This document shows positions 14,137 through 21,086 of a stretch of DNA of 27,283 nucleotides, piece after piece. Positions within the stretch are counted from its first letter, which is position 1. Each line of letters starts with the position of its first letter. Both the position numbers and the translations under genes were made by a program. Source of the stretch: a virus. The notes beneath the pieces are model-generated. The model was not told where the DNA came from and searched no databases. It saw only the letters and a program-made list of their open reading frames with translations. The stretch covers positions 1-27,283 of IMG/VR virus record IMGVR_UViG_3300025949_000492. The stretch is one strand, 5' to 3'.

Positions 14137-14267
14137 TGGCAGAAGTGATTTTTGGGGTAGTTCTATCCGGTGTGGTCCTGCTTCTTGTTGGCCACTCCTT
14201 CATAGACACTATCTTCAAGAGGCAGGAGGAGATTATTAACCGCATGACGACGAAAGGTGACCTGTAA
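14136..14267 (+). CDS. 43-aa membrane protein
   Basis: The ATG shares a base with the previous TGA, and the TAA shares a base with the next ATG, so this fills the joint exactly. The product has one transmembrane helix at about residues 4-20 (I-F-G-V-V-L-S-G-V-V-L-L-L-V-G), then a polar amphipathic tail rich in Glu/Lys/Arg. No family is recognised. The double overlap is the main support for a real gene. Confidence 0.6.
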   Translation: MAEVIFGVVLSGVVLLLVGHSFIDTIFKRQEEIINRMTTKGDL

Positions 14268-15451
14268 TGGCTAAAGAACAGCGTAGCTTCCGCTACGAAA
14301 AGCGCAGCAAGGATTCGCTCAAAGAGCGGGCCAATATGAAGGGTGGAAATTTCGACACCTACATCAAGCCCAAGTTCAAGCAGTGGAAGCCAAAGGACGG
14401 GAAAAACCTGATCCGCATCCTGCCACCCACGTGGAAAAAGGCTGACGCGCCTTGGCAGAGCACGGCCCATTACGGTTTGGACATTTACGTCAACTTCAAT
14501 ATTGGCGCGGACAACCAATCGTACCTCTCACTGAGCAAGATGCAACAAGGGGATGACCCGCTTGCCGAAGCCCGGCGTGAAGCCCAAAAGGAAGGTGACA
14601 AGGACCTCGCCAAGGCGCTCAACCCGTCACAGCGAATCCTTTACTGGATCATCGACCGGCTGGATGAGGATGAAGGCCCCCTCCTCTGGGCTGCGCCTTT
14701 CACATTTGACAAGTCATTGTCAAATCTTTGCATTGACGAGGATACTAAGGAGGTGATGTTCATTGACGACCCTGAAGAGGGTTGTGATGTCCGCTTCTAC
14801 AAGGAGGGCACCGGGCTCACCACCAAGTATGACCCGTCTAAGATGAAGGTGTTGAAGGAAAGCCCCATTCATGAGGATGAGGAAATTCAGGCTGACTGGC
14901 TTGATTTCATCACTGACAACCCGCTGCCGGAAACCCTCAACTTCTACAGCTACGATCACATCAACGGCACCTTCAACGGTCAGGCTGGCCGCAAAGAGGA
15001 CGATGATGATGAAAAGCCGGTGCGCAGCCGCCGTGCCAAAGAACCTGATGATGACGAGGACGAAAAGCCGGCTCGCAGCAAGCGGCGCGCTGACCCTGAA
15101 GATGAACCTGAGGAGAAGCCTGCACGGTCACGTCGTAAGGCTGAGCCTGAGGATGAACCTGAGGAAAAACCGGCCCGCAGCCGCCGCAGGGCAGACCCTG
15201 AAGATGAACCTGATGACGAGCCGGATGAAAAGCCAGCCCGTTCACGGCGCAGGGCTGAGCCTGAGGATGATGAACCTGAGGAGAAGCCTGCACGTGGCAA
15301 ACGCCGCGCTGAACCTGAGGACGATGAGGCTGACGAGCCCCCTCCGAAAAGCCGCCGTGGGAAGAGTGAATCTGAGGACGAGGAAGGTGGTGGCAGCCTC
15401 CGTGAGAAACTAGCTGCGAGGCGTCGCAGTCGTAACTCAGACGACGATTGA
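14267..15451 (+). CDS. ssDNA-binding protein, gp32-like, with charged repeat tail
   Basis: This 394-aa protein has a folded N-terminal part (about residues 1-245) that fits a T4 gp32-like single-strand DNA-binding core: basic leader, K-P-K-F-K-Q-W-K-P-K-D-G-K-N-L-I-R-I-L-P (34-53), aromatic residues and an I-L-Y-W-I-I-D-R segment. The gp32 zinc cysteines are absent. The C-terminal third is built of about seven repeats alternating E-K-P-A-R-S-R-R-R-A with P-E-D-E-P-E. SSB tails are usually simply acidic and bind partner proteins, so the regular alternation of Arg and Asp/Glu is unusual. Neighbouring recombination genes support the role. Confidence 0.75.
   Translation: MAKEQRSFRYEKRSKDSLKERANMKGGNFDTYIKPKFKQWKPKDGKNLIRILPPTWKKADAPWQSTAHYGLDIYVNFNIGADNQSYLSLSKMQQGDDPLAEARREAQKEGDKDLAKALNPSQRILYWIIDRLDEDEGPLLWAAPFTFDKSLSNLCIDEDTKEVMFIDDPEEGCDVRFYKEGTGLTTKYDPSKMKVLKESPIHEDEEIQADWLDFITDNPLPETLNFYSYDHINGTFNGQAGRKEDDDDEKPVRSRRAKEPDDDEDEKPARSKRRADPEDEPEEKPARSRRKAEPEDEPEEKPARSRRRADPEDEPDDEPDEKPARSRRRAEPEDDEPEEKPARGKRRAEPEDDEADEPPPKSRRGKSESEDEEGGGSLREKLAARRRSRNSDDD
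15011..15380 (+). repeat. Seven tandem in-frame coding repeats
   Basis: Repeat units begin with the E-K-P (or E-P-P) codons at 15011, 15062, 15113, 15164, 15227, 15281 and 15335. The spacings are 51, 51, 51, 63, 54 and 54 bases, all multiples of three. Units encode a basic S-R-R-R-A block followed by an acidic P-E-D-E-P-E block; the last is degenerate. The length differences suggest growth by unequal recombination or slippage. Confidence 0.85.
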
Positions 15452-15644
15452 GGAACGCAAACTTGAGATACTGAGGCGGGCAGGCAAAGACCCGGTTGTC
15501 ATTGACAAGCGCCCCATCGGTGAGATCATGAACGACGAAATCCCGTACCTGCGTTGGGCACGGGAAAATCAGGTGATAGTCAGGGCAGGTTACCGCACTT
15601 GGGCCGAACTGTTGAAGGAACGTTTTGATGCCAAGGATAAGTAA
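15447..15644 (+). CDS. 65-aa protein with non-standard start or frameshift
   Basis: An open frame from 15414 to the TAA at 15642-15644 reads as convincing protein: E-E-R-K-L-E-I-L-R-R-A-G-K, then Y-L-R-W-A-R-E-N-Q and T-W-A-E-L-L-K-E-R-F. The upstream part has no ATG, GTG or TTG. ATT at 15447 overlaps the SSB stop codon (ATTGA), just as ATG and GTG starts overlap stops elsewhere in the array, so an ATT start is proposed. Alternatives are a +1 ribosomal frameshift at GAT-TGA that fuses it to SSB, or a 38-aa product from ATG 15528 after GGTGAG. The family is unknown. Confidence 0.45.
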   Translation: MEERKLEILRRAGKDPVVIDKRPIGEIMNDEIPYLRWARENQVIVRAGYRTWAELLKERFDAKDK

Positions 15645-15897
15645 TACCCCCAAGGAAGCAGCCAGCCCTGACTTGATCCTCGCCAACAAGCTGATAGCTG
15701 AATTCCGTCAGCTGTGGGTAGACCAACTCAAAGATGCGGGTGTGTCCCATGTGGATTATTCCCGCATCAGCCTCGTAGCCCTCAATCAACTGGCCGCCAC
15801 CATAGCCGTTGATCTTGGGATGAAACCGCAACAATTCACCGCCATGTGTGGTGGGGCTTACATGGAAGCTTACAAACAGGCCCCTAAGTTCAGTTAG
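15628..15897 (+). CDS. Small soluble hypothetical protein
   Basis: The ATG at 15628 has an AAGGAA ribosome site and overlaps the previous small gene by 17 bases. The 89-aa product is helical: L-I-L-A-N-K-L-I-A-E-F-R-Q-L-W-V, then a Y-S-R-I-S-L turn and an alanine-rich helix with D-L-G-M-K-P-Q-Q-F. There is no membrane segment or metal motif. I do not recognise the family. Confidence 0.55.
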   Translation: MPRISNTPKEAASPDLILANKLIAEFRQLWVDQLKDAGVSHVDYSRISLVALNQLAATIAVDLGMKPQQFTAMCGGAYMEAYKQAPKFS

Positions 15898-15908
15898 AGG
15901 AGAGCAAC

Positions 15909-16376
15909 GTGATACAAGCAATTCTACTGACCACCGGGTGGTTATTTTGGGGTATTCTGGCTGTCATTATCCTTATAGACGTGCTGGCACTTTCAACCGA
16001 GGATGAAGGCATGGGCGCATGGGCCATTTTCCTGACCATGGCCGGTGCCATCCTATCAATTGGCTTCACTGACGCCTTCATTGGCGTCCAGCTGGCGTGG
16101 CTGGCTGTAGGATTTGCCCTGTACGCCATGCTTGGCGTTGTGTGGTCATTCAAGAAGTGGGTTGATTTCGTCAAGGCTCAGAAAATTCTGGCCCCTTCAC
16201 GCGATAGGCCCAAGGCAGCGGACAACAAAACACGCATCGTGACATCCATGGCCTTGTGGCCGTTCCAGTTCACTTGGTGGGTATTGACTTGGCCACGGCA
16301 CTTCTTCAGTTGGGCTTACACACGGCTCAGCACCGTATTCGACCGCATCACGGACCACATCTGGGATTCAAAATGA
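15909..16376 (+). CDS. Multi-span membrane protein
   Basis: The 155-aa protein starts at GTG after a GGAG-type ribosome site. Hydrophobic segments lie near residues 2-27, 36-56, 60-82 and a Trp/Phe-rich stretch at 115-130 (L-W-P-F-Q-F-T-W-W-V-L). Loops contain acidic T-E-D-E-G-M-G-A-W and a basic S-R-D-R-P-K cluster. No transporter or holin motif is evident. It overlaps the dCTP deaminase gene by ATGA. Confidence 0.6.
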   Translation: MIQAILLTTGWLFWGILAVIILIDVLALSTEDEGMGAWAIFLTMAGAILSIGFTDAFIGVQLAWLAVGFALYAMLGVVWSFKKWVDFVKAQKILAPSRDRPKAADNKTRIVTSMALWPFQFTWWVLTWPRHFFSWAYTRLSTVFDRITDHIWDSK

Positions 16377-16834
16377 TCCTTTCAGCCCAAAGCATACGCC
16401 GCCGTAAAGGCCTGATCACCCCGTTCTTTGAGCGGACAGTTACTCACGGCATGTCCTTTGGGCTGTCCAGCTGCGGGTATGACGTGCGGATAGCAGAAAC
16501 TTATCTGTTGGGTGTTGGTGCTGGCGCAGGCTTCATGCTTGCATCCACCATTGAGCACTTCGACATGCCACCAAACATCGTTGGCCGCGTGCATGACAAG
16601 TCAACATGGGCCCGACGTGGACTGGCCGTTCAGAACACTATCATTGAGCCGGGTTGGCGTGGTCACCTGACCTTGGAACTGTCCAACAACGGCAATGAGC
16701 AAATCCTAATTCATGAAGGCATGCCCATCGCTCAGATCATCTTTGAGTTGCTGGATGAGCCTACGCACCAACCGTATACCGGTAAGTACCAGAACCAAGA
16801 GGCACGTCCCGTGCCAGCAAAACTTGAGGAGTGA
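16373..16834 (+). CDS. dcd: dCTP deaminase
   Basis: The 153-aa protein belongs to the dCTP deaminase/dUTPase superfamily. It shows S-S-C-G-Y-D-V-R-I (residues 32-40), the conserved D-K-S-T-W-A-R-R-G-L (75-84) and E-P-G-W-R-G (92-97), where Glu92 fits the catalytic glutamate of dCTP deaminase. It is shorter than E. coli Dcd (193 aa) but retains the core. The reaction converts dCTP to dUTP, a precursor of dTTP, or removes dCTP. No thymidylate synthase gene is in the window. The start overlaps the upstream stop. Confidence 0.85.
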   Translation: MILSAQSIRRRKGLITPFFERTVTHGMSFGLSSCGYDVRIAETYLLGVGAGAGFMLASTIEHFDMPPNIVGRVHDKSTWARRGLAVQNTIIEPGWRGHLTLELSNNGNEQILIHEGMPIAQIIFELLDEPTHQPYTGKYQNQEARPVPAKLEE

Positions 16835-16837
16835 GAT

Positions 16838-17065
16838 GTGGCTGAATGGATTTTAACTGGAATGTTGTTGGGGTCAATTGTGACCAGCACTCACAGCGGC
16901 CAAGAAGCTTGTGAGGGCCGCAAAGCCATGCTGGCTAAGGAGAGGAACGTCACTGCGCTTGAATGCAGGCAAGTTTCGCAATTCACTACGCTTTCTTCTG
17001 GCAGTGCTATTGGCTCGTCACGGCCCTACACATGCGATAGCTCTGGGACTTGCAAGGTACAGTAA
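16838..17065 (+). CDS. Small exported cysteine-containing protein
   Basis: The 75-aa protein starts at GTG with a GAGGAG ribosome site. Residues 1-17 are hydrophobic (W-I-L-T-G-M-L-L-G-S-I-V) and may be a signal peptide or anchor; the rest has four cysteines (near 25, 43, 65 and 72) and many Ser/Thr, typical of periplasmic proteins with disulfides. The family is unknown. Its TAA overlaps the ATG of the recombinase gene. Confidence 0.55.
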   Translation: MAEWILTGMLLGSIVTSTHSGQEACEGRKAMLAKERNVTALECRQVSQFTTLSSGSAIGSSRPYTCDSSGTCKVQ

Positions 17066-18087
17066 TGGCTAAACGTGCGAGGGTTGCAGTTGAGAAACCC
17101 AAGAACTCATATTTCACGTCTGACAAGACGAGCATTAGTTTCGTCAGCACTGGCTGTGCTGTACTTGACTGTGCCTTGGGTGGCGGTCTCGCTTTGGGCC
17201 GCACTGCCAATGTTGTGGGCGATAAAAGTACAGCTAAGACAGGCACAGCTACAGAGGTCATGATCAACTTCGCCATCCAATACCCGGATGGCGATATTGC
17301 GTACCGGGAAACGGAAGCAGCGTGGGATGACGCCTACGCCGAGGCCATGGGCTTGCCAATGGATCGCATTGACTTTGGCAATCGTGAAGACCCCATCATC
17401 ACTGTAGAAGATTTCTACAACGACTTTGACGCTTTTTGCGACAAGCAAATCAAGACCAAGCGGCCCGGTTGCTACGTGCTGGACTCATTTGACGCGCTGT
17501 CAGATGACGCTGAAATGGCGCGGGACATTGACAAGGGCTCATTTGGTGCGGCCAAGGCCAAGAAAATGAGTGAGATGTTCCGCAAGATTACCCGCAAGCA
17601 GGAAAAGGCAAACGTCCTGCTTTTCATTGTGTCTCAGGTGAGGGACAACATTGGTGCCATGTTTGGTGAGAAGCACAAGCGCAGTGGCGGCAAGGCACTG
17701 GACTTCTATGCCAGCCAAGTGTTCTGGCTTGCCCACCTTGGTATCCTGAAGCGCACCATCAACAAGGTCAGCCGCCCCTATGGCATCGAACTGAAAGCCA
17801 AGGTCAAGAAAAACAAGGTTGGCATGCCGTTCAGGGAGGCTGAGTTCAATTTTGAGTTCGGGTTTGGCATCAATGACCTTCTTGCCAGCGTCACATGGTT
17901 GAATGAGGTTGACCGGTTGGATGCTGTTGACTTGAAGAAGTCAGAGTTCAAGGAGTATGTTGCCAACATCAACAAAATGAGCAGTGAGGAGTATGCTGAG
18001 GAGCGTGCCCGTGCTGCCAAGGCTGTCAAGGAAGTATGGGCTGAGGTTGAAGAAACCCACATGCCCAAGAAAAGGAAGTACGCATGA
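17065..18087 (+). CDS. UvsX/RecA-family recombinase
   Basis: The 340-aa protein has the RecA fold. Walker A is G-D-K-S-T-A-K-T (residues 52-59); the usual glycine before the lysine is alanine. The catalytic-glutamate region reads Y-R-E-T-E-A-A-W-D, Walker B is Y-V-L-D-S-F-D-A-L, and the DNA-binding loop reads H-K-R-S-G-G-K-A-L-D-F-Y. It should form filaments on ssDNA and drive strand exchange and recombination-dependent replication with the SSB at 14267 and the gp46/47-like nuclease at 19793-22923. The ATG at 17065 overlaps the previous stop; an in-frame start at 17050 is less likely. Confidence 0.88.
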   Translation: MAKRARVAVEKPKNSYFTSDKTSISFVSTGCAVLDCALGGGLALGRTANVVGDKSTAKTGTATEVMINFAIQYPDGDIAYRETEAAWDDAYAEAMGLPMDRIDFGNREDPIITVEDFYNDFDAFCDKQIKTKRPGCYVLDSFDALSDDAEMARDIDKGSFGAAKAKKMSEMFRKITRKQEKANVLLFIVSQVRDNIGAMFGEKHKRSGGKALDFYASQVFWLAHLGILKRTINKVSRPYGIELKAKVKKNKVGMPFREAEFNFEFGFGINDLLASVTWLNEVDRLDAVDLKKSEFKEYVANINKMSSEEYAEERARAAKAVKEVWAEVEETHMPKKRKYA

Positions 18088-18257
18088 CAGAATGCAAGTG
18101 CCTTGAGAAGCTTGCTAAGTGCCTGTTTGAAGACAGTGAGACCGCAGCGGCGGTACGGTATGCTCATAACGGGTACAAACCAATGACTTGGGAAAGTCTG
18201 AACAGTCAGCAAAAGAAGCGTTGGTTTCTTCACGCTGCCGTGCAGGAATATTCGTAA
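18084..18257 (+). CDS. 57-aa soluble hypothetical protein
   Basis: The ATG overlaps the recombinase stop (ATGA), and the TAA shares a base with the next ATG. The 57-aa product has cysteines near residues 4, 6 and 13, and the motif W-E-S-L-N-S-Q-Q-K-K-R-W near residues 36-47, which resembles phage and plasmid small proteins containing W-x-x-L-x-x-x-x-R/K-x-x-W. No function is known to me. Its place in the joint supports it. Confidence 0.5.
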   Translation: MTECKCLEKLAKCLFEDSETAAAVRYAHNGYKPMTWESLNSQQKKRWFLHAAVQEYS

Positions 18258-18466
18258 TGTGGGCTTTCAAAATAGTGTGCGCAGCTAGTGCGCTCAGCTG
18301 CCTTGGAACACGTGAGTACAACAATTTGTACATGTCCACTCGGACAAAGGAAGAGTGTTACAAATCTGCTGAGCAGGTAGCTCAGTGGCGAGGTTTGTGG
18401 GCGGACAAGTGGAAAATTATCTGCTATCAGACACCGCCTGTTGCAAAAAGGGATGAAACTCAATGA
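18257..18466 (+). CDS. Small exported protein
   Basis: The coupled ATG at 18257 (TAATG) gives 69 aa; the frame is open further upstream, but that part overlaps the previous gene. The N-terminus has a Lys then a hydrophobic core (I-V-C-A-A-S-A-L-S-C-L-G), fitting a signal peptide or, less clearly, a lipoprotein. The mature part has the acidic/basic helix E-E-C-Y-K-S-A-E-Q-V-A-Q-W and I-I-C-Y, suggesting one disulfide. It overlaps the next gene by ATGA. Confidence 0.5.
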   Translation: MWAFKIVCAASALSCLGTREYNNLYMSTRTKEECYKSAEQVAQWRGLWADKWKIICYQTPPVAKRDETQ

Positions 18467-19218
18467 GCTCCTTTGTACTCGCAAGCTCTCACATGGGCCC
18501 ACTGATTGTGAACGTCCGCGATGAGGGCGTCGGCGGTCAGGTGCTGGCCACTGGCACCCATGAGCCGGAAGTCATTCAGCTTGGTTGCCTTATCCTGAAT
18601 GAGAAGCGCAAGCTGCGTGGTGACGGTGTGCACGCCTTGGACGTAGGGGCCAACATAGGCACCTGTACGATGGGCTGGGCCAACCACATGGCTGGTTGGG
18701 GCTCAGTCACCGCCTATGAGCCTCAGGAACGCGTCTACTACGCTCTGGCAGGCGGGATAGCCCTCAACAATGCCATGAATGCCCGTGCCATCAATGCGGT
18801 GGTGACTGAGAAGTCAGGCACCATGAAGATACCAACCCTCAATCATAGCGCTCATGCCAACTTCGGTGGCCTATCGCTTATCCCTGACGTGCAGGTAGCA
18901 CCGGGGCAGCCGGTGTCATTTGATCCCAAGGATATGGTGGACGTTCAAGCCGTGGCGCTCAATGATCAGAAGGGCCGCGTTGACTTCATCAAGATGGACG
19001 TTGAGGGCATGGAGCCCATGGCGCTGGCCGGGGCACTGGAAATGATTGCCCGTGAGAAGCCGGTCATTGCAGCTGAGTTCCTCCATTGCGGGCCTCACAA
19101 AATCAGGGAGAAGGTTCCTGACTACCTGCACCTCTTGATCAACTACAACGTCTACCTCATTCACCCCGATGACAAAGTTATTTGGGATATGTTGAGAAGT
19201 CAGATCTCATATGCTTGA
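18463..19218 (+). CDS. FkbM-family methyltransferase
   Basis: The 251-aa protein has the SAM-binding motif D-V-G-A-N-I-G (residues 60-66), an acidic residue in A-Y-E-P-Q-E after strand 2, and F-I-K-M-D-V-E-G-M-E near residue 185, which together are the FkbM signature. FkbM enzymes usually methylate sugar or small-molecule hydroxyls, for example on glycans. No glycosyltransferase gene is in the window, so the substrate could be a phage or host surface glycan, or something else. It sits inside the recombination operon. It starts at a coupled ATG. Confidence 0.8.
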   Translation: MSSFVLASSHMGPLIVNVRDEGVGGQVLATGTHEPEVIQLGCLILNEKRKLRGDGVHALDVGANIGTCTMGWANHMAGWGSVTAYEPQERVYYALAGGIALNNAMNARAINAVVTEKSGTMKIPTLNHSAHANFGGLSLIPDVQVAPGQPVSFDPKDMVDVQAVALNDQKGRVDFIKMDVEGMEPMALAGALEMIAREKPVIAAEFLHCGPHKIREKVPDYLHLLINYNVYLIHPDDKVIWDMLRSQISYA

Positions 19219-19288
19219 GAATATTCTTGCCATCGCTGCCATACTACTGATCCTTTGGTTTCTGTTGGCTAGAAGGGAGCCTTTCTGA
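19211..19288 (+). CDS. 25-aa single-span membrane peptide
   Basis: The ATG at 19211 overlaps the end of the methyltransferase gene by 8 bases and the TGA shares a base with the next ATG. The peptide is nearly all membrane helix (I-L-A-I-A-A-I-L-L-I-L-W-F-L-L-A) followed by R-R-E-P-F. Short ORFs arise by chance, but the precise overlap with the next start and the strongly hydrophobic content support translation. Confidence 0.45.
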   Translation: MLENILAIAAILLILWFLLARREPF

Positions 19289-19848
19289 TGCGCCCCGGTG
19301 GTGGTAAGCAAAAAGGAGCCGCGTTTGAGCGCGAAGTCTGTGTCCTGCTTTCAAGGTGGTTGACCAATGGCACCAGAGAAGACGTATTTTGGCGTTCAGC
19401 CATGTCAGGTGGGCGAGCTACAGTCGGGCACAAGCGTGGCAAGCACCATTCTACCCAAGTCGGTGACATTTCATGCATCCACCCAGCCGGTCACAAGTTT
19501 AGTGATACGTTCGCCCCTGAGTGCAAGTTCTATGCGGACCTCAACTGGCAAGGGTTGCTCACGGGTAAGGGCAAGCTGTTAGATTTCTGGAACGAAATTA
19601 ACACTCAAGCTAACAGGTACGGGAAGCACCCTTTCTTGGTTGCGCGGCAGAACCGCATGCCTGCTTTCGTATGTCTTGATGCAGCCGGTGTTGCCAAGCT
19701 GAAGCTGCACTCCTCAAGGTTTGTCTTGATCAGCTATCGGTACGATATGTTTATCATCGAGGCTGACAAGTTTTTTAAGAAGTGTGAACCATATGTGGTA
19801 CCTAGTCGGAGACCTGCACTTCACCGATCGCGCAAGCGACTCATATAG
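19288..19848 (+). CDS. PD-(D/E)XK nuclease, resolvase-like
   Basis: The 186-aa protein shows a PD-(D/E)XK core: K-G-A-A-F-E-R-E (E14), S-G-G-R-A (40-44), G-D60-I, and P-E78-C-K80. This spacing and the glycine-rich S-G-G resemble archaeal Hjc-type Holliday junction resolvases and related phage nucleases. It could resolve junctions made by the UvsX-like recombinase. Its C-terminal 19 codons overlap the SbcD-like gene. The precise substrate cannot be read from the sequence. Confidence 0.75.
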   Translation: MRPGGGKQKGAAFEREVCVLLSRWLTNGTREDVFWRSAMSGGRATVGHKRGKHHSTQVGDISCIHPAGHKFSDTFAPECKFYADLNWQGLLTGKGKLLDFWNEINTQANRYGKHPFLVARQNRMPAFVCLDAAGVAKLKLHSSRFVLISYRYDMFIIEADKFFKKCEPYVVPSRRPALHRSRKRLI

Positions 19849-20806
19849 ATGGGGGATATTTCCTTGGCTTGTAAAACAGCAAGCCAAATACCAGCCTGAA
19901 GCTACCTTCCTAGCCGGTGACATAACTGATTCCAAGGATAGGCACTCAGCCACGCTGGTAAACAAGATTGTTGCTGGCCTGATCACGCTGAAACCCCCCA
20001 TTTACATCGTCATGGGCAACCATGATTACCGTGACCCAAAGAACCCCTTTTTCAAGTTCTTGAGCCACATTGATGGAATTCACTTCGTGACTGAACCAAC
20101 GGTCGTCAAGGCCGGTAAGCGCATGGCGCTTATCCCCCACTATAGGACGCAAGATGAATTTACCGCTGCTGTTAAGCTGGCTTGTGATGACAATCCTGAT
20201 AGTTTTCTTTGTCATCAAACCTTTGATGGCGCTATAGCTGAGACAGGTGCCCGTTTGTCGGGCTTGTCAGCCTCACCCATTGAGTCTTTCAAGCCGAGGC
20301 TGGGTGTGTACGCTGGTGACGTCCACCGCCCCCAGACCCAAGGAATCGTGACCTACATAGGGTGCCCCTATCACGTGCGGTTTGGGGACAATTTTGAGCC
20401 AAGATGCATCCACGTCTGCCCATCAGGTGATGAAACCTACCCATGGTTCGATGCTCCGCGGAAATGGTCCCTGACGGTGCGGGGGCCTGAGAACATATTG
20501 AATAACAAAGAACTGCTTGAGGGCGATCAAGTCAAACTCACGGTGCAGCTGGCACGTGAGGAAACCATTGAGTGGAAGCAGGTGCGTCAAGCGGTGTTGG
20601 CTGCCTGTAAGGAACTGGGCCTTGAAGTTCACGGGGCCAAATTGGAGGTCAGCACCACCACACGACGTGAACGCTTAAAACTGGATGATCAAAATGGTAG
20701 AAGTGCTGCTGAAACATTTGATCAATTTTGCAAGTCGGAAAATGTCGCAGCGAATATCAAAAAAGTTGGAAAGGAAATCGTCGATGGCAACCCGGACGTT
20801 CTGTGA
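19793..20806 (+). CDS. SbcD/gp47-like nuclease subunit
   Basis: The calcineurin-like phosphoesterase motifs are in order: G-D7-L-H9, A-G-D-I-T-D, G-N-H-D, a histidine in L-C-H-Q, and A-G-D-V-H. This is the Mre11/SbcD/T4 gp47 family, the nuclease half of a DNA end-processing complex whose ATPase partner is at 21079. The C-terminal third is helical, as needed to bind SbcC. ATG 19793 gives 337 aa and places the first motif at residues 6-9; GTG 19784 would add three residues. Neither has a strong ribosome site. Confidence 0.9.
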   Translation: MWYLVGDLHFTDRASDSYRWGIFPWLVKQQAKYQPEATFLAGDITDSKDRHSATLVNKIVAGLITLKPPIYIVMGNHDYRDPKNPFFKFLSHIDGIHFVTEPTVVKAGKRMALIPHYRTQDEFTAAVKLACDDNPDSFLCHQTFDGAIAETGARLSGLSASPIESFKPRLGVYAGDVHRPQTQGIVTYIGCPYHVRFGDNFEPRCIHVCPSGDETYPWFDAPRKWSLTVRGPENILNNKELLEGDQVKLTVQLAREETIEWKQVRQAVLAACKELGLEVHGAKLEVSTTTRRERLKLDDQNGRSAAETFDQFCKSENVAANIKKVGKEIVDGNPDVL

Positions 20807-21086
20807 TCATTGCGGCAATACCATACGTAATCCCAAAGTACTATCATTCGGTGATCTGAAGGGGGTTCTTAGTCGCAATGAAGCACAACACCGAGCCGTG
20901 ATGCAGCAGGTGCAGGCTTTACATGCTAATGTGCAGTACATACCACCACAAGCAGGACCTGTCTCAGCAAAACAGTCTGGTGTGCCTGAGATAGGTGTAA
21001 CACACGTTGACTTGTGCCCCACTTGCGTTCCTATTTGGCTGGAGCGCGTGAAGGCCCTTTGCAAGGCTTCGGACCCCGATGTTTGA
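20784..21086 (+). CDS. Small zinc-binding protein between gp47- and gp46-like genes
   Basis: ATG 20784 follows an AAAGGAA ribosome site and gives 100 aa, overlapping the nuclease gene by 23 bases and the next gene by 8. It has C-D-H-C near residues 7-10 and C-P-T-C near residues 83-86, forming one zinc ribbon split by a helical middle (Q-H-R-A-V-M-Q-Q-V-Q-A-L). No family is recognised. The position between the two nuclease subunits suggests a role in the same repair or replication complex. Confidence 0.55.
   Translation: MATRTFCDHCGNTIRNPKVLSFGDLKGVLSRNEAQHRAVMQQVQALHANVQYIPPQAGPVSAKQSGVPEIGVTHVDLCPTCVPIWLERVKALCKASDPDV

Noticed and set aside
14973-15689. Minus-strand 238-aa ORF rich in His, Gln and Pro
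   Set aside because: It is antisense to the SSB repeat tail, and its low-complexity composition comes from the repeats.
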